Source: Silanimonas lenta DSM 16282
Lineage (GTDB): Bacteria; Pseudomonadota; Gammaproteobacteria; Xanthomonadales; Xanthomonadaceae
Length of the DNA: 64,000 nt
Reading direction: 5' to 3'
Assembly: GCF_000429065.1 (NCBI RefSeq)
Contig: NZ_KE386845.1
Span: 28,216-92,215 of the forward strand
A program made the translations under genes and the position numbers. Under the pieces are notes generated by a model, which made no database searches, was not told where the DNA came from, and saw only the letters and a list, made by a program, of their open reading frames with translations. Shown piece by piece: positions 8,663 through 17,306 of this stretch; the first letter of the stretch is position 1, and every line of letters starts with the position of its first letter.

Positions 8663-10035
8663 CAGCGGCGCTCGAACACGGCAATGGATTCGACATGCGC
8701 AGTGTGCGGGAACATGTCCATCACGCCGGCGCCGAGCAGGGTGTAGCCACGCTCCTTGACGAGGAAGCCGGCATCGCGGGCCAGCGAGCCCGGGTGGCAG
8801 CTCACGTAGACGATGCGCGGAATGGCCTTCAGCGGCAGCTGGGCCAGCACCTCGGCGGCCCCGGCACGCGGCGGGTCGAGCAGCAGCCTGTCGAAGCCGT
8901 CGCGCAGCCACGGCTCGCCCGCGAGGTCCTTGGTGAGGTCGGCGGCGAAGAAGCGGGCGTTCGGCAGGCCGTTGGCCTCGGCATTCTGCCGCGCCCGCGC
9001 CACCAGCCCGGCATCGCCCTCGACGCCGACGACCTCGAAGCCGCGGCGGGCGATCGGCAGGGTGAAGTTGCCAAGCCCGCAGAACAGGTCGAGCACCCGA
9101 TCCCCCGGCGCGGGCTGCAGGAGATCGATGGCGCGCGCGATCATCTGGCGGTTCAGGCCGGCGTTGACCTGGATGAAGTCGAGCGGTCGGAACTGCAGGC
9201 GCACGCCCACGTCCGCCCCGATGTCGGCCGCGCCGAGGTCGAAGTGCAGGTCGACCTGCTCCGGCCACAGCGGCACCACGCTGTCGATGCCGCCGGGCTG
9301 CAGGAACACCGCCACCGCCTCGCGACGGGCGAAGGCCAGCAGCCGTTCGCGATCGCCGTCGGAGAGCGGTTCGAGGTGGCGGAACACCAGCGCCAGCACG
9401 CCGCCCTCTCGCGGGGTCCCGCCGTCCAGCGCGCCGTCGCCGGCGATGAACTCGATCTGCGGGATGGTGCGGCGGCCGTCGAGCGATTCCACCAGCGCGG
9501 AGAGCGCCGGGATGCGCCGGCCCAGCGCCGGGATCACCGTGTGGCATTCGGACAGGTCGGCAACGAAGCGCGGATCCTGCTCGCGGAAGCCGACGAGGGC
9601 CTTGCCCTTCTTCTCGACCCAGCGCACCGAGAGCCGGCCCTTGCGGCGGTAGCCCCACTGCGCGTCGCGGATCGGCGCAAACCACTCGCGCGGCTCGACA
9701 TGGCCGATGCGCGCCAGGTTCTCGGCCAGCACCCGGGCCTTGGCCTCGATCTGCTTCGCTTCGTCCAGATGCTGCAGCGCGCAGCCGCCGCAGGTGCCGA
9801 AGTGGGCACAACGCGGCGCCACGCGGTCGGGCGAGGCCTCGATCACCTCGAAGGCCACGGCCTCGTCGAAGTGGCGGTTCTTCGCCGTCTGCCTCGCCCT
9901 CACCCGCTCGCCGGGCAGGGCGCCCGAGACGAACACGGCCTTGCCTTCGCGCCGCCCCACGCCCCGGCCATCATGGGAGAGGTCGTCGATGGCAATCTCG
10001 AAGTCGGGATCCAAACGCTGCCGGTGTCGCGCCAC
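8662..10035 (-). CDS. rlmD: 23S rRNA (uracil-1939-C5)-methyltransferase
   Basis: About 457 residues with a GTG start at 10035. RlmD methylates U1939 of 23S rRNA. A TRAM-like N-terminus (IDDLSHDGRGVGR) is followed by the iron-sulfur cysteines CAHFGTCGGC and a fourth Cys in LSECHTV, the AdoMet motif LDLFCGLGNFTLP, LLLDPPRAGA, and the catalytic Cys in YVSCHPGSLARD. The frame stays open upstream, so the start is uncertain; I chose GTG because it gives near family length and lies about 20 nt below a TACAAT promoter-like box. A TTG a few codons downstream is an alternative. Confidence 0.9.
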   Translation of the reverse strand: MARHRQRLDPDFEIAIDDLSHDGRGVGRREGKAVFVSGALPGERVRARQTAKNRHFDEAVAFEVIEASPDRVAPRCAHFGTCGGCALQHLDEAKQIEAKARVLAENLARIGHVEPREWFAPIRDAQWGYRRKGRLSVRWVEKKGKALVGFREQDPRFVADLSECHTVIPALGRRIPALSALVESLDGRRTIPQIEFIAGDGALDGGTPREGGVLALVFRHLEPLSDGDRERLLAFARREAVAVFLQPGGIDSVVPLWPEQVDLHFDLGAADIGADVGVRLQFRPLDFIQVNAGLNRQMIARAIDLLQPAPGDRVLDLFCGLGNFTLPIARRGFEVVGVEGDAGLVARARQNAEANGLPNARFFAADLTKDLAGEPWLRDGFDRLLLDPPRAGAAEVLAQLPLKAIPRIVYVSCHPGSLARDAGFLVKERGYTLLGAGVMDMFPHTAHVESIAVFERR

Positions 10036-10057
10036 GGGAAGCTCGAAAGAAAACGGA

Positions 10058-10074
10058 GCGCGATTGTATCGCGC
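10058..10074 (-). promoter_or_regulatory. Hairpin with embedded TACAAT -10 box upstream of rlmD
   Basis: A 7-bp perfect stem (GCGCGAT / ATCGCGC) with a 3-nt loop lies between the DUF1318 lipoprotein gene and rlmD. On the minus strand it is followed by TCCGTTTTCTTTC, so it may be a weak intrinsic terminator. The same bases read TACAAT on the minus strand (complement of 10063-10068), five of six matches to a sigma-70 -10 element, but I see no good -35. Either role is inference. Confidence 0.35.
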
Positions 10075-10120
10075 CCCGCCCGGGTCCTCGCCGCGTCCCG
10101 CGCGCTGCGCGGGCCGGGGA

Positions 10121-10744
10121 TCACTTCTGCTTCCAGTTCCCGGCACTGTCCTGGTACCACCAGCCGGGCCGGGCCTGTGCCACCCATTCACGGGCAAAGG
10201 TCTGGCGGATCTGCTCCTCCCACTCCGGCTTGCCGTTCGCCACCGCGATCTCGCGGTACACGGCGCGGCGGTCGCGATTCTCGTCGGCCACCGCCTGGGT
10301 GGCGGCGGTGCGCTGCGCCAGCGGCACCTTGGCCGGGTCGCGCAGCACCACGAGGCCGTCGTTGCCGAAGCCGAGCGCTCCGCTGTCGAACAGCGGCGCC
10401 AGGGTGGACTGGAAGCGCTCGGCCATGCGCTGCTGGATGGCCTGAATGGCCGGGGTGCGGATGGTGATGTCGGCCCGCTCCTGGGCGTGGGCGCTGCCGA
10501 TGAAGACGCCCACCGGGTCGAAGCGCCACTCCCGGCGCAGCAGTACCCACTGCGGCAGCGCCTCGCGCTGCACCGAGGCAGAGCCGCCACCGGCGTTGGC
10601 GGGCGTCTCGCCGATCACGTCCTCGACGAACTCCTTGGCCGCCTGCTGGGCTTCGGCCGCCGGGAAGTAGACGTTGATCGTCACGCAGGAGGCCAGCAGG
10701 AAGAAGGGCAGCAGGATCGCGGCGAGCAGCAGGGGCTTGCGCAT
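10121..10744 (-). CDS. DUF1318 (YdbL-like) lipoprotein
   Basis: 207 residues. The leader ends in the lipobox LASC with Cys20 as the lipidation site, followed at once by VTINVYFPAAEAQQAAK. The C-terminal third (AVADENRDRRAVYREIA ... PGWWYQDSAGNWKQK) matches the YdbL/DUF1318 pattern. In E. coli ydbH, ynbE (a tiny lipoprotein) and ydbL are consecutive genes; here only two genes exist, and the lipid anchor and TINV segment typical of the small partner sit on the YdbL-like protein itself. Start taken at MRKPLLL, since the longer frame lacks a signal peptide. Probably outer-membrane anchored, acting with the YdbH-like protein upstream. Confidence 0.82.
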   Translation of the reverse strand: MRKPLLLAAILLPFFLLASCVTINVYFPAAEAQQAAKEFVEDVIGETPANAGGGSASVQREALPQWVLLRREWRFDPVGVFIGSAHAQERADITIRTPAIQAIQQRMAERFQSTLAPLFDSGALGFGNDGLVVLRDPAKVPLAQRTAATQAVADENRDRRAVYREIAVANGKPEWEEQIRQTFAREWVAQARPGWWYQDSAGNWKQK

Positions 10745-10846
10745 GGAGAGCCTCGTCTCGGTGGGCGGACGCCCCGATCCTACCCCGGGGCGAGGGTCTG
10801 GCAAGCCACCCGCCCCGGGTCACGCAGGCCGCGTTCAGCCAGCCCC

Positions 10847-12946
10847 TCATTCGATGCGCAGGGACTCGCCACGGGTGGCGGCGCGCAGCCGGTCGACCAG
10901 GGTCGGCCAGTCCACCTCGCGGCGGAAGCCCACCACCTCGATGCGTGGCAGGCCGCGACCCTCGACGATCAGGAAGCCATCGCCGCGCTTCTTGAGGCCG
11001 CTCATCATGCAGCGGTTGTCCTTCAGCACGCAGCCGATGCCGATGCGCTCGTAGCCGAAGTCGTCGAAGGTGCGTAGCAGCCGGGCCTGCAGGCCGGCCA
11101 CGAGGCCGCTGCCGCCGAGATCGGAGATGTCCTGCACGGCACGCTGGCTGATCCGTCGCCGGCCCTTCCACTGCCGGTCGGTGAGCAGGCGGGCATCGAA
11201 GGCCACCGGGCTCCAGTCCACGAGGCGCAGGCCGCGCAACCGGCCATCGAGCCGCCCGGTGATCTCGCCGAAACCGAAGGCCCGGGTCAGCGGGGAGAGG
11301 TCGATGTCGTCGAAGCGCACGTTCGCCGCGAGTGAAGGGGCGATGCCGAAGGGCCGCTCCACGCTCAGGTCGTCGAGGCGCACCCGCCCCCCGAACAGGG
11401 TCATCGCGAGGCCATTGCCGAACACCACGCGGTTGTCCTGGTACACCGCCTGCTCCAGCACGCCGCCCACGCTGCCCTCGAAGGGCGGCCAGCCAAGCCG
11501 CTGCGAGAGCGCGCCGAGATCGAGGCGCTCCAGGGCCAGGCCCATCTCGATGCGCAGCGGCGCCGTGCCACGCGGCGGCCGCCACTGGAAGCGTTCCAGC
11601 CGCAGCTCGCCGCCCAGCACGCCGGTGCGCATCGGCGAGGCGAGGTCGAGCTGGCCCCGGGCGCTGCGGAAATCGAGATGGCTGGCATCGAGGCCGATGC
11701 CGTAGAGGGCCGCCGCGCCCCAGGCGAGGCGGCTGTCGGCCACCGCCTCGTCGCGCGACCAGCGAAGATCGCCCTCGACCCCCGCAAGGCTGAAGCGGCC
11801 GCGCGGATCGATGGCGCGGGCATTGCCGAGCTCCAGCTCCAGCCGGCGCAGGCCTTCCTCGTCATAGGCGAAGGTGCCGCCGCCCCGGCCGCCGAGCTGC
11901 AGGTCGCCGAAGCCGGTGGGCGCCAGCACGCCGCCGAGGTAGCGTTCCGCCAACAGGCGGAGGTCGGCGGAAGCCCAGTCCGCTGAGAGCCGCACGAGCT
12001 CGCCGGTGGCGTCCAGTGCCGCATCGCCGGAGGCTTCGAGCACGCCGGCGTCGCGGAACGCCCAGCGCGGGAAGCGCCAAGGGACACCGGGGGGTGCCTC
12101 GCCCTCCAGCGCGAACGCCACGCCCGAGGCCGGCACCGCGAGGTAGACCGGCGCCACCAGCAGTTCGCCGGCCGAGAGCCTGCCTTCCAGCCCGAGGCGC
12201 TGGCCGCCGGCCGCATCGTGGTAGCGAAGCGTGAGCGGCACCGACAGCCCCGCCCCGGCGAAGCGGCCGTCCGGGGTATCGAAGCCAAGCCCGGCGAAGC
12301 GCAGCTCGGCCTCGACACGCAGGCCCGCGGCCTCTGGCAGCCGCACCTGGCCGGAGACCTCGCCCCCGGCGATCCGCCCCTCCGCCCAGAGCGAGGCCAG
12401 GAAGGCCTCCAGCCAGCGCAGCGGCACCTGCCGAAGATCGATGTGCCAGGGCGACTGTCGGTCCTTCGCCACGGCCACGCCACGGCCGCCCCCCGACCAG
12501 GCCATGCGCGAGGCCGCCTCCGAGAGATCGACGGCGAGCCTGCCCTGCGGACGCCCGGCCAGACGCACCTCGCCCTCGCAGCGCAGGCGCTGCCCGGTAT
12601 CGAGCACCGGCTGGCAGGCCCAGTCCACTGCCCTGAGCCGCAGCGAGAGCGCGGGCAGCTCGAGCCCGGCCGCTGAAAGCGAGAGACGCGGTCCCGCCCC
12701 GCCCGCCGACTCGGAAAGCCGCAGCTCCAGCCGCTGGCCACGCACCGGGCCGGCCTCGATCCGGCCGATGCGCAGCACAGCCTGACGCTCCGGGGCCGCC
12801 CCCGCCACCGCCGCGGCGGAGGGCAGGTCCACCGCCAGGGCCGGCACGGCGCTGCCCAGGATGAGAAAGGAAAAGATGAACACGGCCCCGATGAGCCCGG
12901 CAGGGGTAAGCCTTTTCCTATTGCCGGGGGGGAGGGGGGCACGCAT
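10847..12946 (-). CDS. YdbH-like AsmA-superfamily envelope protein
   Basis: 699 residues. An N-terminal membrane segment (about residues 15-35, LIGAVFIFSFLILGSAVPALAVD) is followed by a long beta-rich periplasmic region. The C-terminal part, GGRVRLDDLSVERPFG ... VRFDDIDLSPLTRAF ... GRLDGRLRGLRLVD ... LLRTFDDFGYERIGIGCVLKDNRCMMSGL, matches the YdbH C-terminal domain. In E. coli YdbH is one of three AsmA-like proteins that together move phospholipid to the outer membrane. The start at 12946 is the last Met before the membrane segment and lies 34 nt from the divergent response-regulator start. The DUF1318 lipoprotein follows after 102 nt. Confidence 0.82.
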   Translation of the reverse strand: MRAPLPPGNRKRLTPAGLIGAVFIFSFLILGSAVPALAVDLPSAAAVAGAAPERQAVLRIGRIEAGPVRGQRLELRLSESAGGAGPRLSLSAAGLELPALSLRLRAVDWACQPVLDTGQRLRCEGEVRLAGRPQGRLAVDLSEAASRMAWSGGGRGVAVAKDRQSPWHIDLRQVPLRWLEAFLASLWAEGRIAGGEVSGQVRLPEAAGLRVEAELRFAGLGFDTPDGRFAGAGLSVPLTLRYHDAAGGQRLGLEGRLSAGELLVAPVYLAVPASGVAFALEGEAPPGVPWRFPRWAFRDAGVLEASGDAALDATGELVRLSADWASADLRLLAERYLGGVLAPTGFGDLQLGGRGGGTFAYDEEGLRRLELELGNARAIDPRGRFSLAGVEGDLRWSRDEAVADSRLAWGAAALYGIGLDASHLDFRSARGQLDLASPMRTGVLGGELRLERFQWRPPRGTAPLRIEMGLALERLDLGALSQRLGWPPFEGSVGGVLEQAVYQDNRVVFGNGLAMTLFGGRVRLDDLSVERPFGIAPSLAANVRFDDIDLSPLTRAFGFGEITGRLDGRLRGLRLVDWSPVAFDARLLTDRQWKGRRRISQRAVQDISDLGGSGLVAGLQARLLRTFDDFGYERIGIGCVLKDNRCMMSGLKKRGDGFLIVEGRGLPRIEVVGFRREVDWPTLVDRLRAATRGESLRIE

Positions 12947-12980
12947 CCTGCCAAAAGACGCCGCATCTAAGGAGAGATGC

Positions 12981-13667
12981 ATGAGCCTACGCCTCCTCGT
13001 CGTCGAGGACGATGCCGCCAGCCGCGAGTTCATCCGGGCCGCCCTCGCCGGAGGCGCCACGGTGGACACCGCACGCACCCTCGCCGAGGCCGGGACGCAG
13101 TGTGCCGAGCACGACTACCACCTGCTGCTGCTCGATGTCGCCCTGCCCGATGGCGAGGGCGATGCCTGGCTGGCCCGGCAGCGCGCCATCGGCAACCGCG
13201 CGCCGGCCATCGCCCTCACTGCCGAGCTCGACCATGCCAGGCGCCGCCGCCTGCTGGCCAGCGGCTTTGTCGAAGCCTTGGGCAAACCCATCAGCGAACA
13301 GGCCCTGCGCGAGGCCGTGGAACTGCGCCTGGCCGGAAGCACCCGCCGGCCGGAACAGGCCGCGCTCTGGGACGAGGTCCAGGGCCTCTCGGCCGTCGGA
13401 GGCGCGGCCGCCACCCTCGACCGCCTGCGCGGCCTGTTCCTCGACGAACTGCCGCGGCAGCGGCGGACCATCGTCGAAGCCCTGGAGAACGGCGATACGG
13501 GCGCACTGCGCGCCGTGCTGCACCAGCTGCTGGCCGGCTGCGGCTTCGTTGGCGCGGGCGCGCTGGCCGAGGCCGTGCAGGCCCTGCAGGCCCGTCCGCA
13601 CCCCGGCCCCGAGGCCAGCACCTTACTCGAGCGGATCGACCGGATGCTGCGCGAGGCCGGGCGCTGA
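12981..13667 (+). CDS. Orphan response-regulator receiver with C-terminal Hpt domain
   Basis: 228 residues. The receiver domain has the acidic pair in VVEDD (Glu9-Asp11), phospho-acceptor Asp52 (LLLDVALPDGEG), Thr80 and Lys102 (GKPI). A histidine-phosphotransfer domain follows with the likely phospho-His181 in LHQLLAGCGFVGA. There is no DNA-binding or enzymatic output, so it is probably a phosphorelay intermediate. A GGAGAG ribosome binding site sits 7 nt before the ATG, which settles the start against a longer in-frame Met. No histidine kinase is nearby. Its last 45 nt overlap the 3' end of recO on the other strand. Confidence 0.88.
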   Translation: MSLRLLVVEDDAASREFIRAALAGGATVDTARTLAEAGTQCAEHDYHLLLLDVALPDGEGDAWLARQRAIGNRAPAIALTAELDHARRRRLLASGFVEALGKPISEQALREAVELRLAGSTRRPEQAALWDEVQGLSAVGGAAATLDRLRGLFLDELPRQRRTIVEALENGDTGALRAVLHQLLAGCGFVGAGALAEAVQALQARPHPGPEASTLLERIDRMLREAGR

Positions 13668-14375
13668 GCGCCCCACCCGCGCCACCTCGGTCATCAGGCT
13701 CCAGGCCCTGAGCGGCGCTCCTCCCAGATGGTGGGCGAGCACCGTGCGCAGGGCGAGCCGAAGCTCCGCCAGTTCCTCCGCCGCCGGGCAGCGATCCTCG
13801 GCCAACGCGAGCAGGGCGCTGCCGCGCAGGCTTCCCGCGGCATGCGTGCGGTCCCGCCAGAGCCCCTGCCCGGGATCGATGCGGTAGCGCGCGGCCGGAT
13901 CGAGCGCCTCGCCCTCCACAGTCTCGCCCCAGGGCAGGCCGACGCCGAGGGCATCGAGCAGGTCGCGCTCGAAGCGCCGCAGGCACCAGGCCAGTGGCTG
14001 CAGCCGCCCCAGTTCTTCGCGCAGGCGGGCGTAGCGGGCGAACAGCTCGGGGGCCGGATCCTGCCGCGGCAGCAGGCGCAGCAGCAGCTCATTGACGTAG
14101 AAGCCGGCCAGGGCCACCTCGCCCACCTGGCGGGGGGCGAGATCGAGCGCCTCCCAGGCACGCAGGTTCCAGAGCTCGCCCCGGGTCTCGGCCGAAAACC
14201 CGATCTGCTGCCAGGGCTGGAGGGCGGCACGCTGTGCCTGCCGGCGCGGGCCGCGCACGCCACGGGCCACTGCCCCTACCCGGCCATGCGATTCCGTCAG
14301 CAGTTCCACCAGCAGGCTGGTCTCGCGCCAGGCCCGCGCATGGAGCACGAAAGCGCGCTCCTGCCCGATCCGCAT
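13623..14375 (-). CDS. recO: DNA repair protein RecO
   Basis: 250 residues. RecO loads RecA with RecR and anneals single strands. The N-terminal OB-fold (RAFVLHARAWRETSLLVELLTESHGRVGAVARGVRG) is highly characteristic, followed by the helical domain with FYVNELLLRLLPRQDP and FERDLLDALG. It comes 32 nt after era, the standard rnc-era-recO order. The C-terminal codons overlap the convergent receiver-Hpt gene by 45 nt. The recR partner is also in this window, about 40 kb away. Confidence 0.94.
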   Translation of the reverse strand: MRIGQERAFVLHARAWRETSLLVELLTESHGRVGAVARGVRGPRRQAQRAALQPWQQIGFSAETRGELWNLRAWEALDLAPRQVGEVALAGFYVNELLLRLLPRQDPAPELFARYARLREELGRLQPLAWCLRRFERDLLDALGVGLPWGETVEGEALDPAARYRIDPGQGLWRDRTHAAGSLRGSALLALAEDRCPAAEELAELRLALRTVLAHHLGGAPLRAWSLMTEVARVGRSAPGLAQHPVDPLE

Positions 14376-14407
14376 CGCCCCGGTCCCCGGAACGGCCCGC
14401 CCGGGCG

Positions 14408-15322
14408 CTACTCGCCGTAGCCGAACTGGCGCAGCGCGGCCTCGTCGTCCGACCAGCCCTCGCGCACCCGCACCCAGGTCTGCAGGAAGACCCGGCGGCC
14501 GAACAGCTTCTCCATCGAGAGCCGGGCCGCGCTGCCGATGGCCTTCAGCCGCTCGCCGCCCTGCCCGATCACGATGGCCTTCTGGCCCTCGCGCTCGACC
14601 CAGACCACGGCGGCGATGCGCAGCCGCTCGCCTTCTTCCTCGAACGTCTCGATCTCGACCGTGGTCGAGTACGGCACCTCCTGCCCGAGCTTGCGCATCA
14701 GCTGCTCGCGCACCAGTTCGGCGGCGAGGAAGCGCTCGCTGCGGTCGGTGATCTCGTCCTCGGCGAACAGCGGCGGCGATTCGGGCAGCACCGAGAGCAG
14801 GCTCTTCACCAGCGGCCGCAGGCCGTCCTGTTTGCGGGCGGCGATCGGGTGCACGGCGGCGAACTCGCGTCCCTGCGTGACCTCGGCGATGAAGGGCAAC
14901 AGCAGGCTCTTGTCGGCCAGCCTGTCCACCTTGTTGATCACCAGCACCACCGGCACGCCGGCATCGCGCAGCAGCGCATAGGCAAGCCCGTCCTCCTCGG
15001 TCCAGCGCCCGGCTTCGACCACCAGGGCCGCCGCATCCACGCCATCCACGGCGCCGCGGGCGGCGCGGTTCATGTAGCGGTTCATCGCCCGCCCGCCCTG
15101 GTCACGGTGCAGGCCCGGGGTATCCACGAGGGCGATCTGGCCATCCTGGAAGGTGGCGATGCCGAGCAGGCGGTGGCGGGTGGTCTGGGGCTTGGGCGAG
15201 ACGATGCTCACCTTGGCCCCGACGAGGGCATTGACGAGGGTGGACTTGCCCACGTTGGGGCGGCCGAGCACCGCGACGGTGCCGGCGCGGTGTGGGGTTT
15301 CGGTCTCGGGAGAATCGCTCAT
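14408..15322 (-). CDS. era: GTPase Era (30S ribosome maturation)
   Basis: 304 residues. Era binds the 3' end of 16S rRNA during 30S assembly. The G domain has G1 GRPNVGKS (residues 20-27), the switch region [12 protein letters not shown]3 DTPG, and G4 NKVD; the C-terminal KH domain has [12 protein letters not shown]. Start ATG at 15322 (MSDSPETET) because the upstream extension is inside rnc in another frame and lacks homology. Lies between rnc and recO in the conserved lepA-lepB-DUF4845-rnc-era-recO order. Confidence 0.96.
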   Translation of the reverse strand: MSDSPETETPHRAGTVAVLGRPNVGKSTLVNALVGAKVSIVSPKPQTTRHRLLGIATFQDGQIALVDTPGLHRDQGGRAMNRYMNRAARGAVDGVDAAALVVEAGRWTEEDGLAYALLRDAGVPVVLVINKVDRLADKSLLLPFIAEVTQGREFAAVHPIAARKQDGLRPLVKSLLSVLPESPPLFAEDEITDRSERFLAAELVREQLMRKLGQEVPYSTTVEIETFEEEGERLRIAAVVWVEREGQKAIVIGQGGERLKAIGSAARLSMEKLFGRRVFLQTWVRVREGWSDDEAALRQFGYGE

Positions 15323-15377
15323 GCCGGCAGTGTAGCGGCTGCGCGCCACGGCCGCCGCCACGCCAGTCCCGGGAAAG

Positions 15378-16070
15378 TCATGCCGGCGGCACGCCGGCGC
15401 GGCGGCGTGGCGGGTGGGCCGCCTCCAGGGCCGTGAGCAGGGCCTCGGCCGCGGACTGCTCGGCATTGCGCAGGGAACTGCCCTCGCCCTCCACTTCCAG
15501 CAGGGGCTCGCCGGCACGGGCACGGACGCGGAAATGCCGGGCATGGTCAGGTCCGCGCGCCTCCACGAGTTCGTATTCCGGGCGTGCCCACTGCCGCGCC
15601 TGCAGCCATTCCTGCACCCGGGTCTTGGGATCCTTGTCGGCCTTGCCGGCGGGCAGCGTGGCCAGCCCGTCCTCGAACCAAGGCAGCACGGCCGCCCGGC
15701 AGGCGTCCAGGCCGCCATCGAGATAGACGGCCCCGACCACGGCCTCGAGGGCATCGGCCAGGATGGAATCGCGGTGCCGCCCTCCCGACTTGCGCTCCCC
15801 CGGGCCCAGCTGCAACTGGTCGCCAAGACCGAGACGGCGGGCAATGGCGGCCAGGGTGGATTCCCGCACCAGCTGCGAGCGCGCCCGGGTCAGGGCGCCC
15901 TCGTCGGCCTTCGGCCAGCGCTGGTGCAGGGCCTCGGCCACCAGCAGGGCGAGCACGGCATCGCCGAGGAATTCGAGCCGCTCGTTGTGCGGCACGCCGG
16001 CGCTGCGATGGCGCAGCGCGGTCTCGAGCAGGCCAGGATCGCGGAAGCGGTGGCCGAAGCCGGGGCTCAT
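15378..16070 (-). CDS. rnc: Ribonuclease III
   Basis: 230 residues. RNase III cleaves double-stranded RNA in rRNA and mRNA processing. The signature [15 protein letters not shown] contains the metal-binding Glu and Asp, the second acidic site is [15 protein letters not shown], and a C-terminal double-stranded RNA binding domain starts at [14 protein letters not shown]. Its ATG overlaps the stop of the DUF4845 gene by 4 nt (ATGA at 16067-16070), which sets the start. Confidence 0.96.
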   Translation of the reverse strand: MSPGFGHRFRDPGLLETALRHRSAGVPHNERLEFLGDAVLALLVAEALHQRWPKADEGALTRARSQLVRESTLAAIARRLGLGDQLQLGPGERKSGGRHRDSILADALEAVVGAVYLDGGLDACRAAVLPWFEDGLATLPAGKADKDPKTRVQEWLQARQWARPEYELVEARGPDHARHFRVRARAGEPLLEVEGEGSSLRNAEQSAAEALLTALEAAHPPRRRAGVPPA

Positions 16071-16435
16071 GCCCCGGGCTGGCGGATCGGCGCCGAGTGC
16101 TCGAACTTGGCGACGAAGTCGAGGTTGTAGATCAGCGGCTTTCTGATCTCGTACTTCAGCACGAGGAGGAAAGCATCGCCCTCGCGCTGCACCCGGACGA
16201 ACTCCGGCTGGTAGGACGCGGCGTAATCGATGGTCATCTGCCGGTCCATCGCCTTCCGGATCGTTCCGATGTCGTTCGTACCGACCTCGTTGGCGACCTT
16301 GTTCACCGCGTTGCGCATCGAGAAATACTCGATGTAGACCGGCCCGATCTTCATCCCGAGGAACAGGAAGAAGCCGGCGACGGCGAGCACGATGACGAAC
16401 CCAATGAAGCTGATGCCGCGCTGGTGGTATCGCAT
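16067..16435 (-). CDS. DUF4845 membrane protein between lepB and rnc
   Basis: 122 residues: a short basic N-terminus with an RGIS segment, one transmembrane helix (about residues 9-28, [20 protein letters not shown]) and a small periplasmic domain with conserved-looking [16 protein letters not shown]4845 proteins occupy this lepB-rnc position in many gammaproteobacteria, and the N-terminus resembles a type IV pilin leader (RGIS-F), though no processing is established. Function unknown. Confidence 0.88.
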   Translation of the reverse strand: MRYHQRGISFIGFVIVLAVAGFFLFLGMKIGPVYIEYFSMRNAVNKVANEVGTNDIGTIRKAMDRQMTIDYAASYQPEFVRVQREGDAFLLVLKYEIRKPLIYNLDFVAKFEHSAPIRQPGA

Positions 16436-16468
16436 GGGGGGCCTCGGTCGGGGTGCGTGGGGCGGGCG

Positions 16469-17296
16469 TTAACGGATGACGGTGCCAATTCGACGCCAAT
16501 CGAAGCTGTCGATGCAAGCCCAGTTCGCGCAGTTGAGCCAGATCACGTCGGCGCGCCCGGCCAGGTTGGCCTCCGGCACGAAGCCCCAGAAGCGGCTGTC
16601 GTCGGAGGCCACGCGGTTGTCGCCCATCATGAAATAGTGGCCCTCCGGCACCACCCGGCGGCCATCGCCGGGGTTGTAGCGGAAGGGCGCCTGGTCAAGG
16701 ATGGCGTGCGGGCGGCCCGGCACCAGTTCCTCCATGAAACGCCGGGTGCCGCTCATCTCCACCGCCGGGCGCGGCCCGGTGCCGATGTAGACCTCGCCCC
16801 CCTCGTACTTCACCGGCTGGCCGTTGATCGTCAGCCGGTTGTCGCGCACCTCCACCACGTCGCCGGGCAGGCCGACCACGCGCTTGATGTAGTCGGTGCC
16901 GGCCGGCGGGTCGTAGGGCGGCGCCGGATTGCGGCCGGGATAGCGGAACACCACCACGTCGCCGCGCCTGGGCTTGCCGGTCTCGAACAGCAGGGTGTTG
17001 GTGACCGGAAGGCGCACGCCGTAGGCGAACTTGTTCACCAGGATGAAGTCGCCGATCAGCAGGGTCGGCATCATCGAGGACGATGGGATGCGGAAGGGCT
17101 CGTAGACGAAGCTGCGCAGCACCAGCACCACCGCCAGCACCGGGAACAGCGAAGCGAGGAAATCGACGGTGCCCCCTCCCCCAGATTCCGCCCCGGCGGC
17201 GGCGCGGCGGCGCGCCAGCACCAGGCGGTCGAGCAGCCAGGCAGCACCGCAGAGCAGGGTCAGGACGGTGAGGATCAGGGCGAAATCGAGCTTCAC
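16469..17296 (-). CDS. lepB: Signal peptidase I
   Basis: 275 residues, inner membrane with two N-terminal membrane segments (about residues 4-24 and 46-62). It removes signal peptides from exported proteins. The Ser/Lys dyad is visible: Ser74 in [19 protein letters not shown] and Lys138 in [11 protein letters not shown], plus the later MGDNR box near [10 protein letters not shown]. The start codon is GTG (17296), 10 nt after the lepA stop; the leader of exported proteins in this window (amylase, caspase, Ig-like protein) would be its substrates. Confidence 0.95.
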   Translation of the reverse strand: MKLDFALILTVLTLLCGAAWLLDRLVLARRRAAAGAESGGGGTVDFLASLFPVLAVVLVLRSFVYEPFRIPSSSMMPTLLIGDFILVNKFAYGVRLPVTNTLLFETGKPRRGDVVVFRYPGRNPAPPYDPPAGTDYIKRVVGLPGDVVEVRDNRLTINGQPVKYEGGEVYIGTGPRPAVEMSGTRRFMEELVPGRPHAILDQAPFRYNPGDGRRVVPEGHYFMMGDNRVASDDSRFWGFVPEANLAGRADVIWLNCANWACIDSFDWRRIGTVIR

Positions 17297-17306
17297 GCGG
17301 GGGCCT

